The notes: a model not told the origin generated them from the letters alone. Numbered from the stretch's first letter, positions 1-5,709 are shown. The stretch is DNA of 10,749 nt from Eubacteriales bacterium (GCA_028709505.1 JAQVWW010000010.1:1-10749); one strand, 5' to 3'. Made by a program: numbers and translations.

Positions 1-312
1 GCCGTCGGCTAGGCACAGTTCCCAATGGGGATAAGTTTGGCTTTGTACCGACGCTATCATGCTTCGCAGGAAAGTTTCGGGCGTGTTATACAGCGGGGTT
101 AACACGCTAAAAAGTACGTCGCGGTCAAATTTGTGCGCGCGCTGCCGGGCAAGGTCCTGGTCGTTGGGCAGATGGAACGTGCGAAACGCCTGGTTCTGCC
201 GCACGGCGGTCAGTTTGTATCCTACCCGGCGCAGCATCGTGAAGGGACCCTCGCGCAGCAGGATGCCCGTCGCCTTTTTGGCGTAAAATAACAGCTTTTT
301 CGGCTTTATCAC
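1..312 (-). CDS. Family 2 glycosyltransferase, N-terminal part (cut by left edge)
   Basis: The minus strand is open from about 327 to the window edge and reads as the start of a GT2 (GT-A fold) glycosyltransferase. A basic, amphipathic N-terminal stretch (KPKKLLFYAKKATGILL) is followed by the typical entry strand and loop: FSVLTPLYNTPETFLRSMI, then ASVQSQTYPHWELCLADG. The pattern 'SVLTPLYN' plus 'S(V)xxQTYPxWELCLADG' is the nucleotide-sugar-binding opening of rhamnosyl- or galactosyl-type cell-surface GT2 enzymes. The metal-binding DXD lies beyond the edge, so donor and acceptor cannot be named. I favour the GTG at 312 as start, because GATGAGG (328-322) sits 9 bases upstream; an in-frame ATG at 327 has no ribosome binding site. 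A promoter lies just upstream. The likely role, inferred from the family, is synthesis of surface polysaccharide or glycan. Confidence 0.82.
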   Translation of the reverse strand, partial: MIKPKKLLFYAKKATGILLREGPFTMLRRVGYKLTAVRQNQAFRTFHLPNDQDLARQRAHKFDRDVLFSVLTPLYNTPETFLRSMIASVQSQTYPHWELCLADG

Positions 313-327
313 GGTAAATGACCTCAT

Positions 328-342
328 CCGGCGCAGCGCCGG
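328..342 (-). repeat. GC-rich hairpin in the glycosyltransferase leader
   Basis: CCGGCG-CTG-CGCCGG is a perfect 6-bp stem with a 3-base loop, ending next to the presumed ribosome binding site (328-322). It lies downstream of the predicted transcription start and no T run follows, so it is not a terminator. It could influence translation initiation; that is inference. Confidence 0.4.
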
Positions 343-367
343 CTTTTCGCATAACGTAATTTTGCTT

Positions 368-396
368 ATTATAGCGCAGCCGGCGGCGGCGCACAA
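368..396 (-). promoter_or_regulatory. Sigma-A-type promoter for the glycosyltransferase
   Basis: On the minus strand a TTGTGC -35 (396-391) is separated by exactly 17 bases from a perfect TATAAT -10 (373-368). Transcription would start near 361, about 50 bases before the GTG start. It lies between the metQ terminator and the glycosyltransferase start, so this gene is transcribed independently of metNIQ. Confidence 0.65.
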
Positions 397-420
397 CCGA
401 AGCACATGGCTCGGACGGCG

Positions 421-464
421 TAAAACACACAATCATCCGGCCCGGGAAGGCCCGGGCCGGATGA
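421..464 (-). terminator. Rho-independent terminator of metNIQ
   Basis: A perfect 14-bp inverted repeat (433-446 and 451-464, core ATCCGGCCCGGG) with a 4-base loop (447-450) is followed, reading the minus strand, by the T-rich tail TTGTGTGTTTTA (432-421). It begins 30 bases after the metQ stop codon and closes the methionine-uptake operon. Confidence 0.85.
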
Positions 465-493
465 GTTACAAAGGATTTGCTATAGTGTTTGTG

Positions 494-1369
494 TTAGGCC
501 TGCGGTACGACAAATTTGCCGTAGGTCTGCGTGATGTAGTCCTTGACTTGCTGGGACGTCAGCGCGTCGGCCAGCGCCTGTATTTCGGCCCGGTTTTCGT
601 TGCCGGTGCGCACCACCAGCACGTTGGCGTACTTCTGCGCGCCTTCGGAATCTCTATCCTCGGTGGTCAGCAGCTTGTCGGTCACGCCGGCGCTGATGGC
701 ATAGTTGCCATTGGCCACGGCGAAGTCGACGTCGGCCAGCACACGCGGCACCTGCGCTGCTTCCAGCTCCTGGATGCTGACGTTCTTCGGGTTATCCTGG
801 ATGTCCTGGACAGTGGCTTCCAGCCCTACGCCGTCTTTGAGCGTAATGATGCCCTGGGCCTGCAGCAGCAGCAACGCGCGGGCCTCGTTGGTGGTGTCGT
901 TGGGCACGGCGATGACGGCGCCTTCGGGGATGTTCGCCAAGTCCGCGCTCTTGCCGGCGTAGATGCCCAGCGGCTCTACGTGTACCGCGACGACCGACGT
1001 AAGCTCCGTACCGTTCTTGCTATTGAAATCCAGCAGGTAGGGCAGGTGCTGGAAGAAGTTGGCGTCCAGCTCGCCGCTGTTGACGGCGGTATTGGGCAGC
1101 ACATAGTCGTCAAACTCCACCACCTGCAGGTCGATGCCCTGTTCGCGCAGCAGCGGCTGGATGAAGCGCAGAATTTCGGCGTGGGGGGCGGGCGAAGCGC
1201 CTACTTTGAGCACTGTCAGCGGGGATTCGGTGTCGGCGGGGGAATCGGTGGCGGCGTCGGCGGGCGTGACGGTGGGGACGGCGGCGGGGGCGGCGGCACA
1301 GCCGGCCAGAGCCAGCGCCAGCAGCAGCGCAAATACGGCGCTCCATGCTTGCTTGTAGGACTTTTTCAT
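494..1369 (-). CDS. metQ: Methionine ABC transporter substrate-binding lipoprotein MetQ
   Basis: This 291-residue protein is the extracellular, membrane-anchored methionine-binding component of the MetNIQ importer. A basic N-terminus and hydrophobic segment (residues 3-23) end in the lipobox LAGC, so Cys24 is the predicted lipidated residue. A low-complexity Ala/Pro/Thr/Asp tether (about 25-50) follows. The NlpA/MetQ fold then begins at VLKVGASPAPHAEIL. Family landmarks include NTAVNSGELDANFFQHLPYL, the hinge/ligand segment IAVPNDTTNEARALLLLQ and DFAVANGNYA near the C-terminus. Length is normal for the family. A GAGG ribosome binding site lies 7 bases before the ATG. It is the last gene of metN-metI-metQ, 31 bases after metI, and is followed by a strong terminator. 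Substrate assignment to methionine is strengthened by the Met-specific T-box ahead of metN. Confidence 0.95.
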   Translation of the reverse strand: MKKSYKQAWSAVFALLLALALAGCAAAPAAVPTVTPADAATDSPADTESPLTVLKVGASPAPHAEILRFIQPLLREQGIDLQVVEFDDYVLPNTAVNSGELDANFFQHLPYLLDFNSKNGTELTSVVAVHVEPLGIYAGKSADLANIPEGAVIAVPNDTTNEARALLLLQAQGIITLKDGVGLEATVQDIQDNPKNVSIQELEAAQVPRVLADVDFAVANGNYAISAGVTDKLLTTEDRDSEGAQKYANVLVVRTGNENRAEIQALADALTSQQVKDYITQTYGKFVVPQA

Positions 1370-1400
1370 GTTCGTACCTCGTTTTCTATATTTTTAAATT

Positions 1401-2081
1401 TTAACGGTTGCGTTTGTCGATGGCCTTTGCCAGAAGGTTAAACAACACTTGTGTGACTTGTACCAGTATGACCAGCAGCACGATGGTGATGATCATCATC
1501 TGGGATTGGTAGCGGTGGTAGCCGTAGCGGATGGCGATGGCGCCCAGGCCGCCGCCGCCCAGCGTGCCGGCCATGGCCGTATACCCCACCAGCATGATGG
1601 TGGCGATGGAGACGCCGCGCACCAGCGACGGAATGGCCTCGGGCAGCAGGACGCGGGTGATAATTTGCCAGTCGGTGGCGCCCATGGCGCGGGCGGCCTC
1701 GACGACGCCGCGGTCGATTTCGGCCAGCGAAGACTCAACCAGCCGGGCGATAAACGGCGCGGCGCCCACCACCAGAGATACCACCGCCGCCTTATAGCCG
1801 ATAGAGGTGCCCATCACCGCCCTGGAGAGCGGAATGAGCGCAATGATAAGAATAATAAACGGGATGGAGCGGCCGATGTTGACGGCCCAGCCCAATACCG
1901 CATGCAACGCGCGCCGGGGACGGATGCCGTCCCGGGCGCTGACCATCAGCAGCACGCCCAACGGCAGCCCGATGAGATACCCGACCAGCGCCGACGCGAT
2001 CGTCATGTATAGCGTCTCCCACACGCCGGTTAGCAGCAGCGGCCCGTTGTCACACAAAGCGCTTAGCAAAGTCTGCATCAT
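1401..2081 (-). CDS. metI: Methionine ABC transporter permease MetI
   Basis: This 226-residue integral membrane protein is the permease of the MetNIQ importer. About five hydrophobic segments are visible (roughly 15-48, 58-90, 95-112, 155-182 and 194-218). The cytoplasmic coupling loop EAARAMGATDWQIITRVLLP (EAA motif at 128-135) matches the MetI class, as do the GGGGLGAIAIRYGYHRY segment and normal family length. The start overlaps the metN stop in an ATGA arrangement (2078-2081), implying translational coupling. GGGAGGTGA lies inside the end of metN just upstream. A second in-frame ATG follows immediately, so either codon may initiate. Function with MetN and MetQ is established for the family; I see nothing degraded. 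Confidence 0.95.
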   Translation of the reverse strand: MMQTLLSALCDNGPLLLTGVWETLYMTIASALVGYLIGLPLGVLLMVSARDGIRPRRALHAVLGWAVNIGRSIPFIILIIALIPLSRAVMGTSIGYKAAVVSLVVGAAPFIARLVESSLAEIDRGVVEAARAMGATDWQIITRVLLPEAIPSLVRGVSIATIMLVGYTAMAGTLGGGGLGAIAIRYGYHRYQSQMMIITIVLLVILVQVTQVLFNLLAKAIDKRNR

Positions 2082-2821
2082 TGTTCACCTCCCGCCGTGC
2101 CCAGCAGCAGCCGGGTAATGTCGGATGTGGGGGCGTTCAGAATTTGCGCCGTCGGGCCTTGCTCGACAAACAGTCCGTCGTCGATGACGGCCACTTTGTT
2201 ACAGATGGAACGCACGACGCCGATCTCGTGGGTAATGATAAGGATGGTAACGCCCAGGTTGCGGTTGATGTCGCGCAGTAACGTCAGGATGGACTGGGTC
2301 GTGAACGAATCCAGCGCCGACGTAGGTTCGTCGCACAGCAATATTTTAGGATTATTGGCCAGCGCCCGGGCGATGGCCACCCGCTGCTTTTGCCCGCCGG
2401 ACAGCTGCGAAGGATAGGCCTTGGCTTTGGCCGTCAGGCCCACCAGCTCCATCAGCTCTTGGGTACGCCGCCAGATTTGTTCCTTGGGCGTGTGGGACAG
2501 CATAAGGGGAAAAGCGATGTTATGCGCAACGTCACGTTGCAGTAACAGGTTGTAACCCTGGAATATTACGCCGATGGATTTGCGCAGCTCGATAAGTTCG
2601 CGCCCTTTGAGCGACGAAACATCGGTGCCATCCACGTATATGGTGCCGTCGGTGGGCTTTTCCAGCTGGGCGATGCAGCGCAGCAGCGTACTTTTGCCGG
2701 CGCCGCTCATGCCGATGATGCCAAAGACATCGCCGGGGTCTACCCGTAGGCTGATGTTACGCAGCGCGGCAACGTCTTGCGGCGCCTGGAACACCTTGGT
2801 AAGATTTTTAATTGCAATCAT
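2078..2821 (-). CDS. metN: Methionine ABC transporter ATP-binding protein MetN, short form
   Basis: This 247-residue cytoplasmic ATPase powers the MetNIQ importer. All ABC motifs are intact: Walker A GMSGAGKST (37-45), Q-loop Q88, signature LSGGQ (140-144), Walker B ILLCDE (160-165), D-loop SALD (168-171) and switch histidine H198. It ends soon after the nucleotide-binding domain (LLLGTAGGEQ). The C-terminal NIL/ACT-like domain that takes E. coli MetN to about 340 residues, and senses methionine for transinhibition, is absent. The stop is followed immediately by the overlapping metI start, so the short length looks like the gene's natural form rather than a frameshift. AAAGGA about 10 bases upstream supports the ATG at 2821. 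It is the first gene of the operon, under T-box control. Confidence 0.94.
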   Translation of the reverse strand: MIAIKNLTKVFQAPQDVAALRNISLRVDPGDVFGIIGMSGAGKSTLLRCIAQLEKPTDGTIYVDGTDVSSLKGRELIELRKSIGVIFQGYNLLLQRDVAHNIAFPLMLSHTPKEQIWRRTQELMELVGLTAKAKAYPSQLSGGQKQRVAIARALANNPKILLCDEPTSALDSFTTQSILTLLRDINRNLGVTILIITHEIGVVRSICNKVAVIDDGLFVEQGPTAQILNAPTSDITRLLLGTAGGEQ

Positions 2822-2850
2822 ATTTGTTTCATCCTTTTCTACAAAACAAT

Positions 2851-2886
2851 AAAAAAACAGCCTTCATCCTGAAAAGGACGAAAGCT
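2851..2886 (-). terminator. Regulated leader terminator of the metNIQ T-box
   Basis: Arms 2886-2875 and 2870-2859 form a 12-bp stem (two G-U pairs) with a 4-base loop, followed by GTTTTTTT (2858 onward) on the minus strand. It lies just downstream of the T-box sequence and 30 bases before the metN ATG, the standard place for the T-box attenuator. Confidence 0.88.
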
Positions 2887-3140
2887 GACATCTTCGTGGT
2901 ACCACCTTTATTTGCCCACCCCTCGCGGAATGAGCCTTGTCGAGTACGGCAAACGCTTATACTCTATCGCTGTAACGGGCGAACACGTCGTAGCCTAAGC
3001 AATATGCTGTCGGTACGCGACTCCAAGACCATGTTCGGCAACCTTGCGCAATGCCCGCTTGCAGCGGATGCGGGCTCTCTGTAAAGGGCTAGGCAGCCTA
3101 CTCTTCTTTTCCAAGTCTTTGCGGTTATTCATATTGTTGA
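2851..3140 (-). promoter_or_regulatory. T-box leader with methionine (AUG) specifier, controlling metNIQ
   Basis: The minus-strand leader of metN carries the conserved T-box AAAGGTGGTACCACGAAG (2909-2892). In stem I, AAGAC (3119-3115) pairs with GTCTT (3029-3025). Directly 5' of that strand is GAACATG, placing ATG (3032-3030), the Met codon, in the specifier position followed by a purine. The T-box TGGT (2904-2901) would pair with an ACCA tRNA end, meaning discriminator A, which fits tRNA-Met. A terminator follows 6 bases beyond the T-box core. Known family behaviour: uncharged tRNA stabilises the antiterminator and allows read-through. Here this means metNIQ is switched on when charged tRNA-Met is scarce. 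Stem II and III details were not folded. Confidence 0.92.
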
Positions 3141-3145
3141 GTGCT

Positions 3146-3174
3146 ATTATAGGAAACGGCGGCGCCTTTGTCAA
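3146..3174 (-). promoter_or_regulatory. Consensus sigma-A promoter of metNIQ
   Basis: TTGACA (3174-3169), a 17-base spacer and TATAAT (3151-3146) match the housekeeping consensus at all 12 positions on the minus strand. Transcription should start near 3139, just ahead of T-box stem I (3119). A fully consensus promoter fits a unit controlled by attenuation rather than initiation. Confidence 0.88.
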
Positions 3175-3229
3175 CCCCTTTTTATCAATATGCGAAAATG
3201 TGAAGATGTGGCGAACCCGTCGCCTTGCG

Positions 3230-3259
3230 TTGACAAAGCGGTGAATAACCGGTTAAAAT
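3230..3259 (+). promoter_or_regulatory. Sigma-A-type promoter for the DegV gene
   Basis: TTGACA (3230-3235), an 18-base spacer and TAAAAT (3254-3259, one mismatch to TATAAT) lie on the plus strand, divergent from the metN promoter. Transcription would start near 3266, leaving a leader of about 215 bases before the DegV ATG. Confidence 0.6.
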
Positions 3260-3265
3260 AGGAAA

Positions 3266-3481
3266 ACCGTCAGGCTTTTGCGCCGCCAGTATAGAAAAAC
3301 AGATGTTTTTTCGCAGCTACCGGGTTTATTTTTATTCGTTTGAGCCAAGGATGGATACGGGACATGGCTAAGCCTGCGCCGGAGTGCCTAGCCCTTTTGC
3401 GTACCGGAGCCGACGGCTTATCATACTGATAGGGCAACTTGGCCGGCGCCAAGGCCGGCCATAGAAAATGAGAGGAAACGC
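3266..3481 (+). other. Long 5' leader of the DegV gene, no recognised riboswitch
   Basis: About 215 bases separate the predicted transcription start from the DegV ATG. The leader contains a perfect 8-bp inverted repeat, TGGCCGGC (3440-3447) and GCCGGCCA (3454-3461), ending 14 bases before the ribosome binding site. It also has a weak AAAAAC/GTTTTT hairpin near 3295-3315. I compared it by eye with common riboswitch cores (c-di-GMP, purine, guanidine, SAM, preQ1) and saw no match. No ORF with a ribosome binding site is apparent. Confidence 0.4.
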
Positions 3482-4327
3482 ATGGCAATACGTATTTTAA
3501 CAGACTCCACATCGGACATTTCCCCGGCCGAAGCCCGGCAGATGGGCATTGACCTGGTGCCGCTGAAAGTCATCATCGACGGGCGGATCTACACCGAAGG
3601 AGTAGACATCCAGATTGACGAATTCTATCCGAAGCTGGCCGAGGCCCGGGCGCTGCCCACCACGTCGCAGCCGGCACCCGAGCAGTTTCTGACGTATTTT
3701 GAGCGGGCCCGCGAACAGGGTGACGAGCTTATCGTGCTGCTCATCTCCAGCCGTCTAAGCGGCACCGTTGACAGCGCCCGGATAGCCAAAGACATCTGCG
3801 GCTATGAAAAGATAACCATCATCGATTCGCTCAACGCCATCGTGTCGCTGCGCCTTTTGGTGGAATACGGGCTAAAACTGATCGAGCAGGGCAAGTCCTC
3901 GGGCGAAATCGTCGCCCGGCTGGAGGAGTGCAAAAGCCGCATCGTGTTGCTGGCCATGGTGGATACGCTTAAATATCTGCACAAAGGCGGGCGGCTGTCG
4001 GCTACCGGCGCCATGGTAGGCAGCCTGTTGCACATCAAGCCGCTCATCACGCTCAAAGACGGCGAAATGGCGGTGATGGGTAAAGTGCGCGGCGTAAAAA
4101 GCGCTATGCAGAGGATCATCGACGAGATTGCCCAGCGCGGCAGGCCGAATCAAAGCATGCCTTTGTATTTCGGTTATACCTATATTAAGGATACTTGTCT
4201 GACATTCGCCGAAGAGGTAGAGAAGAAGTATAAGACCATCAGCAGAAAAATCTGCCCCATCGGCTGTGTCATCGGCACCCACGTGGGGCCGGGCGGCTTC
4301 GTGCTGGCGTACCTGCCCGAAAAATAA
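3482..4327 (+). CDS. DegV family fatty-acid-binding protein (FakB-like)
   Basis: This 281-residue cytoplasmic protein has full DegV length. Landmarks are the N-terminal RILTDSTSDIS (4-14), the TSQP lipid-pocket motif (61-64), SSRLSGTVDSA (89-99) and TLKYLHKGGRLS (162-173). They continue with IKPL (185-188) and the C-terminal GTHVGPGG (265-272). DegV proteins bind a fatty acid in a deep cleft. Those partnered with FakA present it for phosphorylation to acyl-phosphate, feeding phospholipid synthesis. No fakA is in this window, so the FakB role is inferred from family. AGAGGA lies 6 bases upstream of the ATG. The gene is monocistronic by appearance, with its own promoter upstream and a terminator right after the stop. 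Which fatty acid it prefers cannot be read from sequence here. Confidence 0.93.
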   Translation: MAIRILTDSTSDISPAEARQMGIDLVPLKVIIDGRIYTEGVDIQIDEFYPKLAEARALPTTSQPAPEQFLTYFERAREQGDELIVLLISSRLSGTVDSARIAKDICGYEKITIIDSLNAIVSLRLLVEYGLKLIEQGKSSGEIVARLEECKSRIVLLAMVDTLKYLHKGGRLSATGAMVGSLLHIKPLITLKDGEMAVMGKVRGVKSAMQRIIDEIAQRGRPNQSMPLYFGYTYIKDTCLTFAEEVEKKYKTISRKICPIGCVIGTHVGPGGFVLAYLPEK

Positions 4328-4344
4328 AGCGCAACAAAGAAAGT

Positions 4345-4369
4345 GCCGGTGCGTAGCCGGCGTTTTTTT
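4345..4369 (+). terminator. Rho-independent terminator after the DegV gene
   Basis: GCCGG (4345-4349) pairs with CCGGC (4357-4361) around a 7-base loop, followed by G and seven Ts (4363-4369). It lies 18 bases after the DegV stop. The opposite strand has only a broken T run, so it works mainly on the plus strand. Confidence 0.75.
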
Positions 4370-4488
4370 GCGTGTTAGGACACGAGCCGGTTGGGTGGCC
4401 GCCGCGCCCGTTGAGGTTTTCCGCCCCTTTTTGCCAGGATGGGATGCGCAGCCGCCGCCCGCTGCGTGAGGGCGGCGGGCAAAGACAC

Positions 4489-4523
4489 AAAAAAGGCGTG
4501 CCGACCGATGGGCCGGCGACGCC
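4489..4523 (-). terminator. Minus-strand terminator-like hairpin in the 4.4-4.8 kb gap
   Basis: On the minus strand GGCGT-C-GCCG (4523-4514, one bulged base) pairs with CGGC-ACGCC (4503-4495) and is followed directly by six Ts (4494-4489). This is a good intrinsic-terminator shape, but no recognisable minus-strand gene lies directly upstream of it, so what it stops is unknown. Confidence 0.55.
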
Positions 4524-4716
4524 GACAGCCGCGCTGCGGGGAAAAAGCCGTGCGCAGACGCTGCAAGCCTTTTGCTTTTCTTTCCCCGGCGCAATACGCA
4601 AGGTAGATGTCCTTTGCACGGCGGCCAAGACAGGGCCGCTGGAAGAATTCGTCGGCTGTGCCGCCGACACTGCCGAAAAATTTTCCGTATTACAACGCGA
4701 CGCCGCCCGCCCACCA

Positions 4717-4757
4717 CATGAAAAAAACGCCGATGACCAGTCGGCGCTTTTCTCATG
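4717..4757 (-). terminator. Long minus-strand terminator-like hairpin
   Basis: Arms 4757-4741 and 4733-4717 form a 17-bp stem around a 7-base loop (4734-4740). As DNA there are two mismatches, but both become G-U pairs in the minus-strand transcript, so the RNA stem is continuous only in that direction. The core TCGGCG/CGCCGA is followed by a T7 run inside the 3' arm. It lies about 170 bases beyond the stop of the unknown gene at 4930 and may end the galT transcript. Confidence 0.6.
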
Positions 4758-4817
4758 TTGGGGATTGCGTGCAACCCCCGGCCGCGCGTGCGGCCACAAA
4801 TTTTACAGGAGGAGTCA

Positions 4818-4889
4818 ATGATTTGTCAAAGATGCTGCTCAATCATCTTTACAGCCCTAGTATATCCAGCAAATGTGAAAATATTATGA
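4818..4889 (+). CDS. Possible 23-residue peptide ORF behind a strong ribosome binding site
   Basis: An ATG at 4818 lies 5 bases after a perfect AGGAGG (4807-4812) and opens 23 codons to a TGA at 4887-4889. The peptide is MICQRCCSII-FTALVYPANVKIL: a Cys-rich start (CxxCC, residues 3-7) followed by a short hydrophobic run (9-16). I do not recognise it. The coding DNA is A/T-rich, unlike its neighbours. Bases 4828-4834 and 4844-4850 (AAAGATG/CATCTTT) form a 7-bp hairpin inside the ORF just after the start. No clear promoter is visible. It could be a real microprotein, a leader peptide without a downstream gene on this strand, or a remnant 5' end of a lost gene. The ribosome binding site is the main support. 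Confidence 0.35.
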   Translation: MICQRCCSIIFTALVYPANVKIL

Positions 4890-4929
4890 ATGTCATGTTA
4901 AAGAAATGCATGAAACTTGTAAAAATTTA

Positions 4930-5667
4930 TCATAGTGCATCGTATCGGCACCACAGCACTTCGCCCTGTTCGCTTAAAATAGTGTAATTCAGCTCCGGCG
5001 GGCGCAGCACCGGGTTGCCTGCCGATACCGCTTGCACCAGCACTTCCTTATCGTTAAAGTGCACTTTTCCCTGGATACAGTGCAACCCATGGGCGCGAAA
5101 TGACACTTGCTGGGCGGCACGTAGCGCCGGCGGCGAGGCCGGGGAGAACCGGGCGAACAGGTTTTCATAGAAGATGGGCGGCTGCGGGCTGTACAGCGGC
5201 GCGCGCAGGCAGTGCGACGCCGGTTCGGCCTCTTGGCGCTGCAGCTGACGGGAAGGTGCCGGCTCGGCCTTACGTATCGGTATGGGCCGGGCGCGCGCGG
5301 TCTGGCCCGCGCGGTGGGCGGCGATGCCCGCCTCCAGCGCCGGCCGGGCGGCTTTGGGGTCAAAACCGGCGGATAACCGGCAGACGGCCACCGGCTCATC
5401 GCCGTCCAGCACCCACAGGCCGGCCCAGCTGCTTTGCGGCGCATCATACAACAGCGCGCTTTCGTCCGCGTCGGCAGGGGGCAGTACCAGCGCCGTATAG
5501 CGCGGGGCGGCGTCCTGCACCGCCACGCGCAGCCGCCGGGGAAGCGGTTGGTACGTGACCGAAAACCGGGTGCGCCCGCCGCCCTGGGTATAGCTGACAG
5601 ATCCTGCTTTTAGCGCAGAATTTACGCGATACAGGGCGGCGCGCCCCTTTTTCTCCACCTCTTGCAT
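4930..5667 (-). CDS. Conserved-looking hypothetical protein, 245 aa
   Basis: I do not recognise this family. The N-terminal part (about 1-100) looks like a compact domain rich in beta strands: GRAALYRVNSALKAGSVSYTQ, TRFSVTYQPLPRRLRVAVQD, then WAGLWVLDGDEPVAVCRLS. A Pro/Arg/Ala/Glu-rich linker (about 103-160) looks disordered. A C-terminal domain follows (about 163-245: PIFYENLFARFSP, VSFRAHGLHCIQGKVHFNDKEVLVQAV, ending GEVLWCRYDAL). There is no signal peptide, lipobox or membrane segment, so it is probably cytoplasmic. The start is well supported: GGGAGG lies 6 bases before the ATG. It sits 42 bases after galT on the same strand with no terminator between, so they are probably cotranscribed. 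Codon use resembles its neighbours. No catalytic motif is apparent and no function is assigned. Confidence 0.8.
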   Translation of the reverse strand: MQEVEKKGRAALYRVNSALKAGSVSYTQGGGRTRFSVTYQPLPRRLRVAVQDAAPRYTALVLPPADADESALLYDAPQSSWAGLWVLDGDEPVAVCRLSAGFDPKAARPALEAGIAAHRAGQTARARPIPIRKAEPAPSRQLQRQEAEPASHCLRAPLYSPQPPIFYENLFARFSPASPPALRAAQQVSFRAHGLHCIQGKVHFNDKEVLVQAVSAGNPVLRPPELNYTILSEQGEVLWCRYDAL

Positions 5668-5709
5668 GGCCTTCCTCCCTTTTTATAGCATACGGGGAGG
5701 GAAAACGCC

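Larger units (their letters stand above)
4370..4817. other. Hairpin-rich, apparently non-coding GC-rich region
   Basis: No frame here has a convincing start, ribosome binding site and protein-like composition. The open frames are basic, Pro/Arg/Ala-rich and look incidental. Many perfect inverted repeats are packed together: CCGCCGCCC/GGGCGGCGG (4452-4460/4470-4478), CGGGGAAA/TTTCCCCG (4537-4544/4581-4588), and inside it AAGC/GCTT and GCAG/CTGC. Further on are GCGGCC/GGCCGC (4621-4626/4634-4639), GTCGGC/GCCGAC (4651-4656/4663-4668) and GGCCGC/GCGGCC (4780-4785/4790-4795). Two more hairpins look like minus-strand terminators and are listed separately. It may be a structured RNA, a dispersed palindromic element, or a terminator cluster between converging units; I cannot decide which. 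Confidence 0.5.

Noticed and set aside
362..1441. Plus-strand 359-residue open frame opposite metQ
   Set aside because: It is antisense to a full-length, clearly conserved MetQ. Its translation is Gly/Val/Gln-rich with no family features and it crosses the metNIQ terminator.
1449..2012. Plus-strand 187-residue frame opposite metI
   Set aside because: The His/Asp/Gln/Arg-rich translation is the antisense shadow of a membrane protein; metI is unambiguous.
3083..3397. 13-base inverted match TGCCTAGCCCTTT between the metN leader (minus strand) and the DegV leader (plus strand, 3385-3397)
   Set aside because: About one such match is expected by chance in a window this size, and the copies do not occupy equivalent positions in a structure.
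3398..3426. Possible second DegV promoter (TTGCGT...TATCAT)
   Set aside because: The -35 matches consensus at only three positions and the spacing is 16; the TTGACA-18-TAAAAT promoter upstream is much better.
3440..3461. Perfect 8-bp inverted repeat before DegV as a terminator
   Set aside because: No T run follows on either strand, so it is noted only as a leader hairpin.
3872..4774. Minus-strand 300-residue frame overlapping DegV and the following gap
   Set aside because: It is antisense to DegV over half its length, basic and low in complexity, and runs through terminator hairpins.
4372..4821. Plus-strand 149-residue frame in the hairpin-rich gap
   Set aside because: It starts inside or next to the DegV terminator, has no ribosome binding site, and its composition follows the hairpins (repeated Ala/Arg/Pro). 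I treat the region as non-coding.
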